Shown here one piece after another: positions 1 to 7,607 of a stretch of 34,435 bases of DNA. This stretch comes from CAZDRI01 sp964508055 (lineage in GTDB: Bacteria; Pseudomonadota; Gammaproteobacteria; PS1; Pseudothioglobaceae). The stretch is from contig CAZDRI010000018.1 of the NCBI GenBank assembly GCA_964508055.1, positions 1-34,435 on the forward strand, written 5' to 3'. The position numbers and the translations under genes were made by a program. The stretch's first letter is position 1, and every line of letters starts with the position of its first letter. Below the pieces are notes generated by a model. The model was not told the origin of the DNA. It searched no databases and worked only from the letters and a program-made list of their open reading frames with translations.

Positions 1-50
1 AAATATTCTAAATTAAATTTAGTATTTTGCTGTTAATTCAGGTTGGACTA
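1..50. repeat. Left copy of the 50-bp inverted terminal repeat
   Basis: These 50 bases are identical to the reverse complement of 34382-34431, so the contig carries the same sequence at both ends in inverted orientation. Bases 1-29 form a near-palindrome centred on position 15: arms 1-14 and 16-29 pair at 11 of 14 positions, including the perfect core CTAAATT-A-AATTTAG. Identity stops sharply at position 51. This is what is seen. Contig ends stopping at copies of a dispersed repeat, the ends of a mobile element, or an amplification chimera would all give this pattern. Confidence 0.9.
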
Positions 51-81
51 ATTAATCTTTTTTATGCTAATGTTAGTCCAA
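43..81. repeat. Short inverted repeat downstream of mreD
   Basis: TTGGACTAA at 43-51 is the exact reverse complement of TTAGTCCAA at 73-81, separated by 21 bases. The left arm is the inner end of the terminal repeat plus one base; the right arm is unique to this side. It lies 3' of mreD, but read on the minus strand no T-run follows the stem, so a terminator role is not supported. On the plus strand a T-rich stretch follows. Confidence 0.35.
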
Positions 82-131
82 AATTTTTAGCTATTTTTTT
101 ATTGATTTATTATCTGATGTAGTAATTTTTA

Positions 132-605
132 TCAACGAAAAAATTTTTTAAACAAAAAGTCGGCCACTATCCAAAATAATGTTGTGGTTATAGGTATAAA
201 TACTACCCACCAGCTAGGAGTATTAAAATGGGTAAAAAAATTAACTATAGATATTACTGATAAATAAATAATGCTAGCTATTAGTATATGTACTAACTGT
301 ATAAAAAAGTCTTCTAATAATATATGACGCTTTATTTTTATAATAAAACTAGAACTTAAAACTAAGGCTAAGGCATTTTGTCCTAAGATATCTCCACTTA
401 TAACATCAATTAAAACACCAATAAATAATGCTACAAAAAATTGAAAGTTTTTTGCACTATTTATTAACCAATATGATAAAAATATTAAAGGCCAAATAGG
501 AGATATCAAAGATAAATAAGGTGGTAATGGTATAGATTGAACAAATAATAAAATTATCGTTAACTTAATAAGTAAAGAATATTGGTTTTGGCTATGAGCT
601 TTCAT
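132..605 (-). CDS. mreD: Rod shape-determining protein MreD
   Basis: MreD is the integral membrane member of the MreBCD elongasome, linking the cytoskeletal MreB filaments to the peptidoglycan synthesis machinery during side-wall growth. The 157-residue product is close to the usual 160 or so and is almost entirely hydrophobic, with about five predicted membrane segments and short charged loops, ending in KKFFR. The ATG at 603-605 lies two bases after the mreC stop, indicating translational coupling. Identification rests on hydropathy, length and its fixed place as third gene after mreB and mreC; MreD proteins are poorly conserved in sequence. It is the last gene before the left contig edge. 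Confidence 0.9.
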   Translation of the reverse strand: MKAHSQNQYSLLIKLTIILLFVQSIPLPPYLSLISPIWPLIFLSYWLINSAKNFQFFVALFIGVLIDVISGDILGQNALALVLSSSFIIKIKRHILLEDFFIQLVHILIASIIYLSVISIVNFFTHFNTPSWWVVFIPITTTLFWIVADFLFKKFFR

Positions 606-607
606 AC

Positions 608-1399
608 TTAATTTTCACTCAAAATTAAAAGCACAAATTCAAGTTTATCCATATTTTCTATACTTTCTAATTCTATATCCATAAAAGTCCTATTTAAGTT
701 ATTAGTAGCTTTTATTACTTTTGCTACTGGATAATTTTTAGGAAATTTTTTTCCTAAATTACTTGACACAAAAATGTCGCCAACTTTTATATCAGCGTTA
801 TTCTCAACAAATTTAAGTTTTAACCTATTACTATAATTTGCATACCCTGAAGCTACTCCCCTTAAGCCATTTTTTTGATTTTTAACTGGAATAAAATGTA
901 GAGAGTCTGTAATAGCAAGCACAGTGCTATGTTTTAAACTAACATCTTTAATTTGTCCTATAATACCGTTTGTACCTAATACAGCCTGACCTTCATAAAC
1001 ACCATCAACACTACCTTTGTTAATAATAAATTGCTTTTTAAATCTAGATTGATTTACATTTATAATATTAGCTAACATAAATGTATTTTTATCAAAATCA
1101 AAAGTAGCATTTAGCTTTTCTTTTAGATTTTTATTTTCAAATAGCAGGCTGTTGTATTTTTGTAATTTAGTTTTTAGAAAAATATTTTCGCGAAGTAGTT
1201 CTTGCTTTGTTACTTTTTTATAATCTGTTTCTATTATATATTGATACGGCAAATTTATTATATAGTATATTGGAGTTGTTAAAATTGATACACTTTTTTT
1301 AATAGAGCTTAGGTAGTTAAATTTAAAATCTAATATGATAATAAAAATGCAAATTAAAGATGTTATTACTGTTTTATTGAAATGGGAAAAGACTTTCAT
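608..1399 (-). CDS. mreC: Rod shape-determining protein MreC
   Basis: MreC is a bitopic inner-membrane protein whose periplasmic beta-domains bind class A and B penicillin-binding proteins of the elongasome. The 263-residue product has a single membrane segment at about residues 10-28, a polar helical stretch at about 60-105 suited to the MreC dimer coiled coil, then a beta-rich region containing the family-typical GSxDGVxxGQAV and GxIGQ patterns and the late KVGD segment. The ATG at 1397-1399 is 81 bases downstream of mreB and has no clear Shine-Dalgarno sequence, while the spacing to mreD is only two bases. Middle gene of the mreBCD operon. Confidence 0.96.
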   Translation of the reverse strand: MKVFSHFNKTVITSLICIFIIILDFKFNYLSSIKKSVSILTTPIYYIINLPYQYIIETDYKKVTKQELLRENIFLKTKLQKYNSLLFENKNLKEKLNATFDFDKNTFMLANIINVNQSRFKKQFIINKGSVDGVYEGQAVLGTNGIIGQIKDVSLKHSTVLAITDSLHFIPVKNQKNGLRGVASGYANYSNRLKLKFVENNADIKVGDIFVSSNLGKKFPKNYPVAKVIKATNNLNRTFMDIELESIENMDKLEFVLLILSEN

Positions 1400-1440
1400 T
1401 TTTTAGACTAAGTTCTAGTCCTAGTCGTTAATGAATAGTT

Positions 1441-1461
1441 CTTTATTTTTTTAAAATAAAG
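1441..1461 (-). other. Perfect hairpin between mreB and mreC
   Basis: CTTTATTTT at 1441-1449 and AAAATAAAG at 1453-1461 form a perfect 9-bp stem with a 3-base loop. It sits in the 81-base gap between mreB and mreC. No T-run follows on the minus strand, so a processing or mRNA 3'-protecting hairpin after mreB is more plausible than a strong terminator. Being only A/T plus one G-C pair, it may also be chance. Confidence 0.4.
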
Positions 1462-1480
1462 CATTAGTTTTTAATAAAAT

Positions 1481-2524
1481 TTACTCAGAAAATAGAAAAT
1501 CCATTTGGTGTTTATTAATCATATTTAAAGCTATACCACCCCCTCTGACTACGCATGTAAGTGGGTCATCAGCAACTCTTACTGGTAATTTAGTTTCATT
1601 ACTTAATAATTTATCTAGTCCTTCTAATAAAGCACCACCACCAGTTAAAACTAAGCCTCTTTCTGCTATATCTGAGCCTAATTCTGGTGGAGTTTGTTCT
1701 AGGGCAGCTCTCACTGCACTTATGATTAAAGATACTGTTTCTTGTATAGCTTCAGATATTTCAACATTAGTAACTTTAAAGCTTCTAGGAATCCCCTCAG
1801 ATAAATTCCTACCTCTAATTTCCAATTCTTTTACTTCTTTTGAAGGGAATGCTGTACCAATTTCTTTTTTTATTCTTTCAGCAGTAGCCTCTCCAATAAT
1901 AGTCCCATACTCGCGGCGTACATATTTAATAATAGCTTCATCAAATCTATCACCGCCAACTCTTACTGAATCAGAATACACTATACCGTTTAAAGACATA
2001 ACAGCAATCTCTGTTGTACCACCACCAATATCAATAACCATAGAACCAGTAGCTTCTTCAATAGGCATCCCAGCACCAAGAGCAGCAGCCATTGGTTCTT
2101 CTATTAAGAAAACTTCTTTTGCACCAGCACCAATAGCGCTTTCTTTTATAGCTCTTCTTTCAACTTGAGTCGCTCCACAAGGTACGCATATTAATACTTT
2201 TGGAGAAGGATTAAAAAAAGATTTTTTTAAAACTTTCCTAATAAAATGCTGTAGCATTTTTTCAGTAACTCTAAAGTCAGCAATAACACCATCTTTCATA
2301 GGTCTGATAGCTGTAATTGAGCCAGGAGTTCTACCTAACATTGATTTGGCATCAGTACCAACAGCAATGATAATGTTTTCTTTTGAATTTCTATCATCGC
2401 GAATAGCTACTACAGAAGGTTCATCTAAAACTATTTTATCATCCATTGAAATAAGAGTGTTAGCAGTTCCTAAGTCAATTGATAAGCTATTTGATTGGGT
2501 TGAAGGGAATAGTTTTTTAAGCAT
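1481..2524 (-). CDS. mreB: Actin-like cell-shape protein MreB
   Basis: MreB is the bacterial actin homologue that polymerises at the inner membrane and directs the elongasome. The 347-residue product matches the usual length. The phosphate-1 loop is visible as IDLGTANT (16-23), phosphate-2 as DIGGGT (165-170), and the adenosine motif as the TGGGALL stretch near residue 295; the conserved EEPMAAALGAG segment is at about 142-152. The short N-terminal LKKLFP stretch is the kind of membrane-targeting start seen in Gram-negative MreB. The ATG at 2522-2524 is preceded by AAGGAA, a good ribosome binding site. First gene of mreBCD, divergent from the fumarase gene. Confidence 0.99.
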   Translation of the reverse strand: MLKKLFPSTQSNSLSIDLGTANTLISMDDKIVLDEPSVVAIRDDRNSKENIIIAVGTDAKSMLGRTPGSITAIRPMKDGVIADFRVTEKMLQHFIRKVLKKSFFNPSPKVLICVPCGATQVERRAIKESAIGAGAKEVFLIEEPMAAALGAGMPIEEATGSMVIDIGGGTTEIAVMSLNGIVYSDSVRVGGDRFDEAIIKYVRREYGTIIGEATAERIKKEIGTAFPSKEVKELEIRGRNLSEGIPRSFKVTNVEISEAIQETVSLIISAVRAALEQTPPELGSDIAERGLVLTGGGALLEGLDKLLSNETKLPVRVADDPLTCVVRGGGIALNMINKHQMDFLFSE

Positions 2525-2647
2525 ATAATTCCTTAAATTATTTTAAATTAATGTTGTTTTTAATGTTTATTAAGATACAAAACATAGTATATATTTAAAT
2601 GTATTATAACTATTATATAATTTAACATATTTTACATATAAAACCGC
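2525..2647. promoter_or_regulatory. Divergent promoter region mreB / fumarase
   Basis: This 123-base, very AT-rich gap must hold the promoters for the mreBCD operon (minus) and the fumarase gene (plus). An exact TATAAT lies at 2616-2621 on the plus strand and another at 2608-2603 on the minus strand, but I see no convincing -35 partner for either. In DNA this AT-rich, TATAAT alone is weak evidence. No coding region is visible. Confidence 0.4.
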
Positions 2648-4123
2648 ATGAAAATAAAAAAACATGATGTTATAGAAAGTATTGCTAATTCTTTACAATA
2701 TATTTCTTATTATCATGATAAAAGCTTTGTAAAAGCACTACATAATGCTTATAAAAAGGAGACAAATATTGCAGCAAAAAATGCAATATCTCAAATTCTT
2801 ATAAATTCTAAAATGGCAGCAATAAGCGAAAGACCAATATGTCAAGATACTGGTATTGTAAATATATTTGTTGAAGTAGGTATGGATGCAAGATTTGAGA
2901 AAGGTTTAAGTTTAGATGATATGATTAATGAGGGTGTAAAACTTGCATACACTAATAAGAGTAACCCACTTAGAGCGTCAATTGTAAAAGATATATTATT
3001 TACTAGAGAAAACACTAAAAATAACACTCCAGCAGTAATTAATTATTCTGTTGTCAAAGGAAATAAAGTTGATTTTTATATAGCGGCGAAAGGTGCAGGC
3101 TCAGAAAATAAATCAAAATTTACAGTTTTAAATCCAAGTGAATCAATTGTTGATTGGGTTGTAAAAACTGTGCCAGAAATGGGAGCTGGTTGGTGTCCTC
3201 CAGGTATCTTAGGCATAGGTGTAGGAGGAACTTCTGAAAAAGCAATGTTGATGGCTAAAAGAAGCCTTTTTGAAAATATTGATATTAATAATATCATTAC
3301 TAAAGGTCCTAAAAATAAATTAGAAGAGCTAAGATTGGAGATATATGAAAAGATAAATGCGTTAGGTATAGGTGCACAAGGTTTAGGAGGTTTAACAACA
3401 GTTTTAGATGTTAAACTAAATCAATATCCAACTCATGCAGCATCACTTCCTATAGCTATGATTCCAAATTGTGCAGCAACAAGACATACTCATTTCACCT
3501 TAGATGGTTGTGGAGTAGCTAAGTTAAAAGAGGTTGATATTGATGATTATCCCAAAATAGACTTTGATTTATCGCAATATACTAAAGTAGACTTAAATAA
3601 TTTAGATAAAAATAAAATAAAAAACTTCAAAACTGGCGATACTTTACTACTTTCTGGGACTATTATTACAGGCAGAGATGCAGCTCATAAAAGATTACAA
3701 ATGCTTATTGAAAATAAAAAACCTCTGCCTAAAGAAATTAATTTTAAAAACCGCTTTATTTACTATGTGGGTCCTGTTGATGCAGTAGGTGATGAAGTCG
3801 TAGGTCCTGCTGGTCCAACTACATCTACTAGGATGGATAAATTTAGTGATATGATGTTTGAAAATACTGAAATATTAGGGATGATAGGTAAAGCAGAAAG
3901 AGGTATAAACACAGTAAATAGCATTAAAAAGCATAAATCATTATATTTAATAGCAGTAGGTGGAGCAGCATATTTAATATCTAAGGCAATTAAAAAAGCT
4001 AAAATATTAGCGTTTGAAGATTTAGGTATGGAAGCCATTTATGAGTTTGAAGTAAAAAATATGCCTGTTATGGTTGCTGTAAATAGTCAAGGCATAAATG
4101 TTCATCAAACTATCAGTAGATAA
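2648..4123 (+). CDS. fumA: Class I (iron-sulfur) fumarate hydratase
   Basis: Catalyses reversible hydration of fumarate to malate in the TCA cycle, using an oxygen-sensitive [4Fe-4S] cluster. The 491-residue chain carries both the alpha (TtdA-like) and beta (TtdB-like) halves. Three cysteines sit where the cluster ligands of E. coli class I fumarase are expected: C65 in RPICQDTG, C183 in GWCPPG and C275 in PNCAATRHTHF. Their numbering runs about 40 lower than in the E. coli enzyme (105, 224, 318), so the difference in length (548 there) is mostly a shorter N-terminus. The C-terminal VGPAGPTTSTRMD segment is typical of the beta half. No clear Shine-Dalgarno precedes the ATG. Monocistronic by spacing. 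Whether it corresponds to FumA or FumB cannot be decided. Confidence 0.96.
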   Translation: MKIKKHDVIESIANSLQYISYYHDKSFVKALHNAYKKETNIAAKNAISQILINSKMAAISERPICQDTGIVNIFVEVGMDARFEKGLSLDDMINEGVKLAYTNKSNPLRASIVKDILFTRENTKNNTPAVINYSVVKGNKVDFYIAAKGAGSENKSKFTVLNPSESIVDWVVKTVPEMGAGWCPPGILGIGVGGTSEKAMLMAKRSLFENIDINNIITKGPKNKLEELRLEIYEKINALGIGAQGLGGLTTVLDVKLNQYPTHAASLPIAMIPNCAATRHTHFTLDGCGVAKLKEVDIDDYPKIDFDLSQYTKVDLNNLDKNKIKNFKTGDTLLLSGTIITGRDAAHKRLQMLIENKKPLPKEINFKNRFIYYVGPVDAVGDEVVGPAGPTTSTRMDKFSDMMFENTEILGMIGKAERGINTVNSIKKHKSLYLIAVGGAAYLISKAIKKAKILAFEDLGMEAIYEFEVKNMPVMVAVNSQGINVHQTISR

Positions 4124-4160
4124 TACAAGATTATTACAAAATATTATTGAGAATAGATAA

Positions 4161-4187
4161 AAAGAATAAATTAAGACCATATTCTTT
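4161..4187 (+). terminator. Terminator-like hairpin after the fumarase gene
   Basis: AAAGAATA (4161-4168) pairs perfectly with TATTCTTT (4180-4187) around an 11-base loop, 37 bases after the fumarase stop. A run of seven T follows only at 4204-4210, too far for a classical terminator. Low confidence. The rest of the 194-base gap to rpoZ holds only one further weak hairpin (4259-4266 with 4276-4283, one G-U pair) and no gene. Confidence 0.25.
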
Positions 4188-4317
4188 ACAGAATTTTGTT
4201 AGATTTTTTTAGAAAAAAAGCAAATAATAGAGCTGATATTTATTAAACAGTAAATTAATATCAATTATTTTTATTAATTGGTAAAATTAACGGGTTTTTA
4301 TATTAGGTAGATAAATT

Positions 4318-4686
4318 GTGGCAAGAGTAACAGTAGATGATTGTTTAGAAAAAATTAATGACCGTTTTAAATTAGTATTAGTAGCTGCTAAAAGGACTCA
4401 TCAATTAAATAGTGGCTCTTATAAAAGTGTGTTAGATGATAATAAAGATAAATCTTCAGTATTAGCATTGAGAGAAATAGCGGAAGGCATTATTAATGAG
4501 TCAATATTGGAAAAAGATTACGAATTAAATCCATACAATGAGTTTATTGAAGAAACTAATGAGGAAAATCAAACTACAAAAAAAGATATTAAATTAGCAC
4601 AAGAAATTGATGCGGAGTTATCTGAATTAATTGATGATACTAAGCAACACGATATATCAATTGAAGAGCATAAACCTGAAGAGTAA
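4318..4686 (+). CDS. rpoZ: DNA-directed RNA polymerase omega subunit
   Basis: Omega wraps the C-terminal tail of beta-prime and helps assemble and stabilise RNA polymerase; in proteobacteria it also forms part of a ppGpp site. The start MARVTVDDCLEKINDRFKLV and the later LALREIAEGIIN are close to the family consensus, which fixes the GTG at 4318 as the start. At 122 residues it is longer than the 91 of E. coli: the extra roughly 30 residues form a polar, strongly acidic tail ending IEEHKPEE. The usual neighbours gmk and spoT are absent; it stands alone between the fumarase gene and a convergent lipA. Only a weak AGGT lies upstream as ribosome binding site. Confidence 0.96.
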   Translation: MARVTVDDCLEKINDRFKLVLVAAKRTHQLNSGSYKSVLDDNKDKSSVLALREIAEGIINESILEKDYELNPYNEFIEETNEENQTTKKDIKLAQEIDAELSELIDDTKQHDISIEEHKPEE

Positions 4687-4809
4687 TATTTTGAAACTGT
4701 TGTGAAACTATATTGAGGATAGAGTTTGAGGAAGGAATTTTTGCTAAAGACTTTGTAAGTTGTTGATATAGCTACCCTTACTCATATAAACAATCTTATT
4801 TTATAAAGA

Positions 4810-5748
4810 TTAAACTATTTTTTTTGCTTGAATATCTGCATGATAAGATGAGCGCACCATAGCTCCACTTGCAACATGAGAGAAACCTAATTTTTTACCA
4901 ATATTTTTATAATCTAAAAACTCCTCCTCTGTTATAAATCTTTCAACTTTTAGATGGTATTTGCTTGGTTGTAAGTATTGACCTAAAGTTAACATATCAA
5001 CATTATTTTCTCTTAAATCGTGCATAGTATTGATAACATCTTGATAATTCTCGCCTAAACCCAACATCAAGCCTGATTTAGTTATTATATTAGGATTTAG
5101 TTTTTTAAAATCTTTTAAAAGTTTTAGAGATATTTGATAATCTCCACCTGGTTTTACTTTAGGGTATAAATTACTAACAGTTTCTAAATTATGGTTAAAA
5201 ACATCTGCTGGAAATGTTGAAAGTATATCAAGCGCAACTTTATCTCTACCTCTAAAATCTGGGGTTAAAATTTCTATTTTTATTTCTAAGTTTAAGTCTT
5301 GAATAGCCCTTATACATTGAACAAAATGATTAGCTCCACCATCATATAAGTCATCTCTATTAACTGATGTTATTACCACATAATTTAATTGCATTTTTTT
5401 TACTGTTGCAGCTAAATGGTGAGGCTCTTTTTTATCTAAGGTTAAAGGTTTACCATGAGCAACATCACAAAATGGGCAGCGCCTAGTACAAATACTACCC
5501 ATTATCATAAAAGTAGCACTACCTTTAGAAAAACATTCATTTAAATTCGGGCATAATGCTTCTTCACATACAGTATTGAGATTATTCTTTCTTAAAATAT
5601 TTTTAATTTTATTTACTTTAGGATTGTTGGAATGCTTGATCCTAATCCATGCAGGTTTTTTTAATATTTTTGCATTAAAATCAGGCTTTATTTTTAACCT
5701 CTCAGTCTTTGATTTACCTTTTAGATTTTTTATATCAATTCTATCCAT
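4810..5748 (-). CDS. lipA: Lipoyl synthase (radical SAM)
   Basis: Inserts two sulfur atoms into protein-bound octanoyl groups to make the lipoyl cofactor of 2-oxoacid dehydrogenases and glycine cleavage. The 312-residue protein has both cluster motifs: the sacrificed auxiliary cluster ligands C61, C66 and C72 (CX4CX5C) and the radical-SAM C87, C91 and C94 (CX3CX2C). The C-terminal RSSY motif, whose serine ligates the auxiliary cluster, is at 299-302. Its ATG at 5746-5748 overlaps the end of lipB by eight bases, and GGTGAG upstream can serve as ribosome binding site. Last gene of the ybeD-lipB-lipA operon; converges with rpoZ across a 123-base gap with no clear terminator. Confidence 0.99.
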   Translation of the reverse strand: MDRIDIKNLKGKSKTERLKIKPDFNAKILKKPAWIRIKHSNNPKVNKIKNILRKNNLNTVCEEALCPNLNECFSKGSATFMIMGSICTRRCPFCDVAHGKPLTLDKKEPHHLAATVKKMQLNYVVITSVNRDDLYDGGANHFVQCIRAIQDLNLEIKIEILTPDFRGRDKVALDILSTFPADVFNHNLETVSNLYPKVKPGGDYQISLKLLKDFKKLNPNIITKSGLMLGLGENYQDVINTMHDLRENNVDMLTLGQYLQPSKYHLKVERFITEEEFLDYKNIGKKLGFSHVASGAMVRSSYHADIQAKKIV

Positions 5749-6355
5749 AAAAATTTCTCACCAAGTAATTAGCTAAAGATTTTACAATATCATCATAATT
5801 TAGATGTTTGTTAGTTAAATCTTTCATTTGCGTTACTTTTAAATTTTTATAACCGCAAGGATTAATCATGCTAAATGCTTGTAAATCCATATCAACATTC
5901 AAGCTAAGCCCATGATAACTTTTGCCTTTATGAATCTTAAGCCCTAAAGCGGCAATTTTAGCACCATTTATATATACTCCAGGTGCTTTATCAAGTCTTG
6001 AGCCTTTGATATCATAATCATTTAATAGTTTTATGATGCTATCTTCAATTTTAGTTACCATTTCTCTAACAGCTAAATTTAATCTTTTTATATCTATTAG
6101 ACAGTAAATAATAATTTGACCAGGTCCATGGTAGGTTATTTGACCACCTCTATCAGTTTTAATAACTGGGATATTATCTGAGTTATGTAAAAGGTGTTTT
6201 TTATTTCCAGCTAAACCTTGAGTAAAAACAGGGTTATGAGATACATACCATAATTCATCATTTGTATGCTTATCTCTATTTTTAGTAAATTCTTGCATTT
6301 TGTGATATGTTGTTAGGTAGTCTTGATTACCTAAATTTTTTAAAATCATATTCAT
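5741..6355 (-). CDS. lipB: Octanoyl-ACP:protein N-octanoyltransferase
   Basis: Transfers octanoate from acyl carrier protein to the lipoyl domains, providing the substrate for LipA. The 204-residue product shows the family signature RGGQITYHGPGQ at 69-80, the catalytic lysine K133 in AKIAALG, and the acyl-accepting cysteine C167 in INPCGY, close to C169 and K135 of the E. coli enzyme. SYHGLSLNV at 146-154 is also typical. Two ATG codons (6353-6355 and 6347-6349) could serve as start; the upstream one is given. Sits ten bases after ybeD and overlaps lipA by eight bases, so the pathway genes are translationally coupled. Confidence 0.98.
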   Translation of the reverse strand: MNMILKNLGNQDYLTTYHKMQEFTKNRDKHTNDELWYVSHNPVFTQGLAGNKKHLLHNSDNIPVIKTDRGGQITYHGPGQIIIYCLIDIKRLNLAVREMVTKIEDSIIKLLNDYDIKGSRLDKAPGVYINGAKIAALGLKIHKGKSYHGLSLNVDMDLQAFSMINPCGYKNLKVTQMKDLTNKHLNYDDIVKSLANYLVRNFYG

Positions 6356-6365
6356 AGTTTTAATT

Positions 6366-6638
6366 TTAAAGAGTGTATAAAACTAAAGGGTGATTATTTA
6401 ATTCAAGATATATATTATCAAGTTGATTTTTACTAGTAGCTAGAATTGTAATGGTTACAGATATATATTTTTTATTACTACTTGACTTATATTTAAATTG
6501 ATTTTTATGTATAAGAGGTATATGTTTTTTTATTAATTTAAAAATAATATCTTCAAAATCATTTGTGTCTTTTCCTATAACCTTTATAGGGAACTTACAA
6601 GGAAAATTAAAAAGTTTATCAAAATTATTATTTTTCAT
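6366..6638 (-). CDS. ybeD: YbeD family (DUF493) small protein
   Basis: A 90-residue protein of the DUF493/YbeD family, which has an ACT-like fold and no settled function. The conserved pattern FNFPCKFPIKVIGK near the N-terminus and the SSNKKYISVTITILATS segment match the E. coli YbeD core FP.PF.YKVMG and YHSVSITINAT. I place the start at the ATG at 6636-6638; an in-frame TTG 18 bases upstream would add six hydrophobic residues and has no better ribosome binding site. Immediate linkage to lipB is the same as in E. coli and supports the call. First gene of this operon, divergent from cmk. Confidence 0.88.
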   Translation of the reverse strand: MKNNNFDKLFNFPCKFPIKVIGKDTNDFEDIIFKLIKKHIPLIHKNQFKYKSSSNKKYISVTITILATSKNQLDNIYLELNNHPLVLYTL

Positions 6639-6829
6639 AAAAAATATTATTAACAAAATTAATATTTTAACAAATTTGATATTATTGAATTAGCTTATGA
6701 ATGATAGGTAAAATCAGAAAATTTTATAATTTATATAAACTTTGTAGATAAACAATTGATTAGAATAGCAGCTTTACTGTCACTACATCACATCTAATAA
6801 TAACAAATTATATTTTTAGTAAGAATCAT

Positions 6830-7522
6830 ATGAGTAAAGATAATATTATAACTATTGATGGACCAAGCGGGGCTGGTAAAGGCACAATAGCAAAGAATAT
6901 ATCGCAAAGTTTAAAATGGCATTTGTTAGATAGTGGAGCTATTTATAGAGTTTTAGCACTTCTTGTAGTTAAAAATAATATTGATATTAAAGATAAAGAT
7001 AAAGATAAAGATAAAATAATTACTATTGCTAAAAGTTTTAATTTAGAGTTTAGAGCAGATAAAGATGATGAATTATTAAAAGTTTATCTAAATTCAAAAG
7101 AAGTATCAAAAGAATTAAGATTGCAAAAATGTGCAGAGATAGCATCACAACTTGCAGTAATAAAAGAAATTAGAAAAGTGCTATTACAAAAACAAAGGGA
7201 TTTTTATAGAATGCCAGGATTAGTAGCTGATGGTAGAGATATGGGCACTGTGGTTTTTCCAAATGCTATAATAAAAATATTTTTAACTGCAAGCCCAGAA
7301 GAAAGAGCTAAAAGAAGGTTTAAACAGTTGCAATTAGCAGGTCAAAAGGGTAACATTCATAAAATTTTTTCTGAAATTAAAAAAAGAGATGAAAGAGATT
7401 TAAACAGACAAACATCTCCTTTAATTCCGGCGAAAAATGCAATTGTGATTGATAGTACTAATTTATCAATTGATGAAGTCATAACTAAAATTATGACATT
7501 GGTTAACACTAAAATGGATTAA
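6830..7522 (+). CDS. cmk: Cytidylate kinase
   Basis: Phosphorylates CMP and dCMP with ATP, recycling pyrimidine nucleotides from RNA turnover. The 230-residue protein has the P-loop GPSGAGKG at 11-18, the SGAIYR substrate segment at 35-40, and GRDMGTVVFP at 135-144, all typical of bacterial Cmk (227 residues in E. coli). Residues 54-62 are a KDKDKDKDK stretch encoded by four tandem AAAGAT hexamers. The ATG at 6830 has only a weak TAAG upstream. The 173-base gap before it, shared with divergent ybeD, holds a TATAAT at 6725-6730 without a good -35. It precedes rpsA as in many gammaproteobacteria. Confidence 0.98.
   Translation: MSKDNIITIDGPSGAGKGTIAKNISQSLKWHLLDSGAIYRVLALLVVKNNIDIKDKDKDKDKIITIAKSFNLEFRADKDDELLKVYLNSKEVSKELRLQKCAEIASQLAVIKEIRKVLLQKQRDFYRMPGLVADGRDMGTVVFPNAIIKIFLTASPEERAKRRFKQLQLAGQKGNIHKIFSEIKKRDERDLNRQTSPLIPAKNAIVIDSTNLSIDEVITKIMTLVNTKMD
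6989..7012 (+). repeat. In-frame AAAGAT hexanucleotide repeat within cmk
   Basis: Four perfect AAAGAT units (6989-7012), followed by AAA, encode alternating Lys-Asp at residues 54-62 of CMP kinase. Gain or loss of one unit would change the protein by two residues without a frameshift. It lies between the SGAIYR segment and the GRDMGT loop, in a region likely to tolerate a charged surface loop. Confidence 0.9.
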
Positions 7523-7540
7523 GTGTTTTTTTTAATTAAC

Positions 7541-7588
7541 CCGATATTTTATTAAATAATCCATAATTTTTTTTTAATAAAATAGCGG
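7541..7588 (+). promoter_or_regulatory. rpsA leader hairpin
   Basis: Bases 7541-7556 pair with 7573-7588 at 15 of 16 positions (one A-G mismatch between 7544 and 7585), with three C/G pairs at the base and a 16-base loop. No T-run follows, so it is not a normal terminator for cmk. The AGAGG ribosome binding site of rpsA (7597-7601) begins nine bases after the stem. In E. coli the rpsA leader is a structured target of autogenous control by S1; a similar role here is inference. Confidence 0.6.
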
Positions 7589-7607
7589 AGAAATTTAGAG
7601 GTTTTAT

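Noticed and set aside
1722..2168. Open frame on the plus strand inside mreB
   Set aside because: It is an antisense shadow of a highly conserved gene, with Ser/Ile-rich composition and no ribosome binding site.
3076..4038. Open frames on the minus strand inside the fumarase gene
   Set aside because: They mirror the conserved fumarase codons and have no recognisable protein features.
4203..4220. T-run and A-run dyad after the fumarase gene as a terminator
   Set aside because: The order T7-AG-A7 leaves almost no loop and has no G/C pairs; typical of AT-rich chance sequence.
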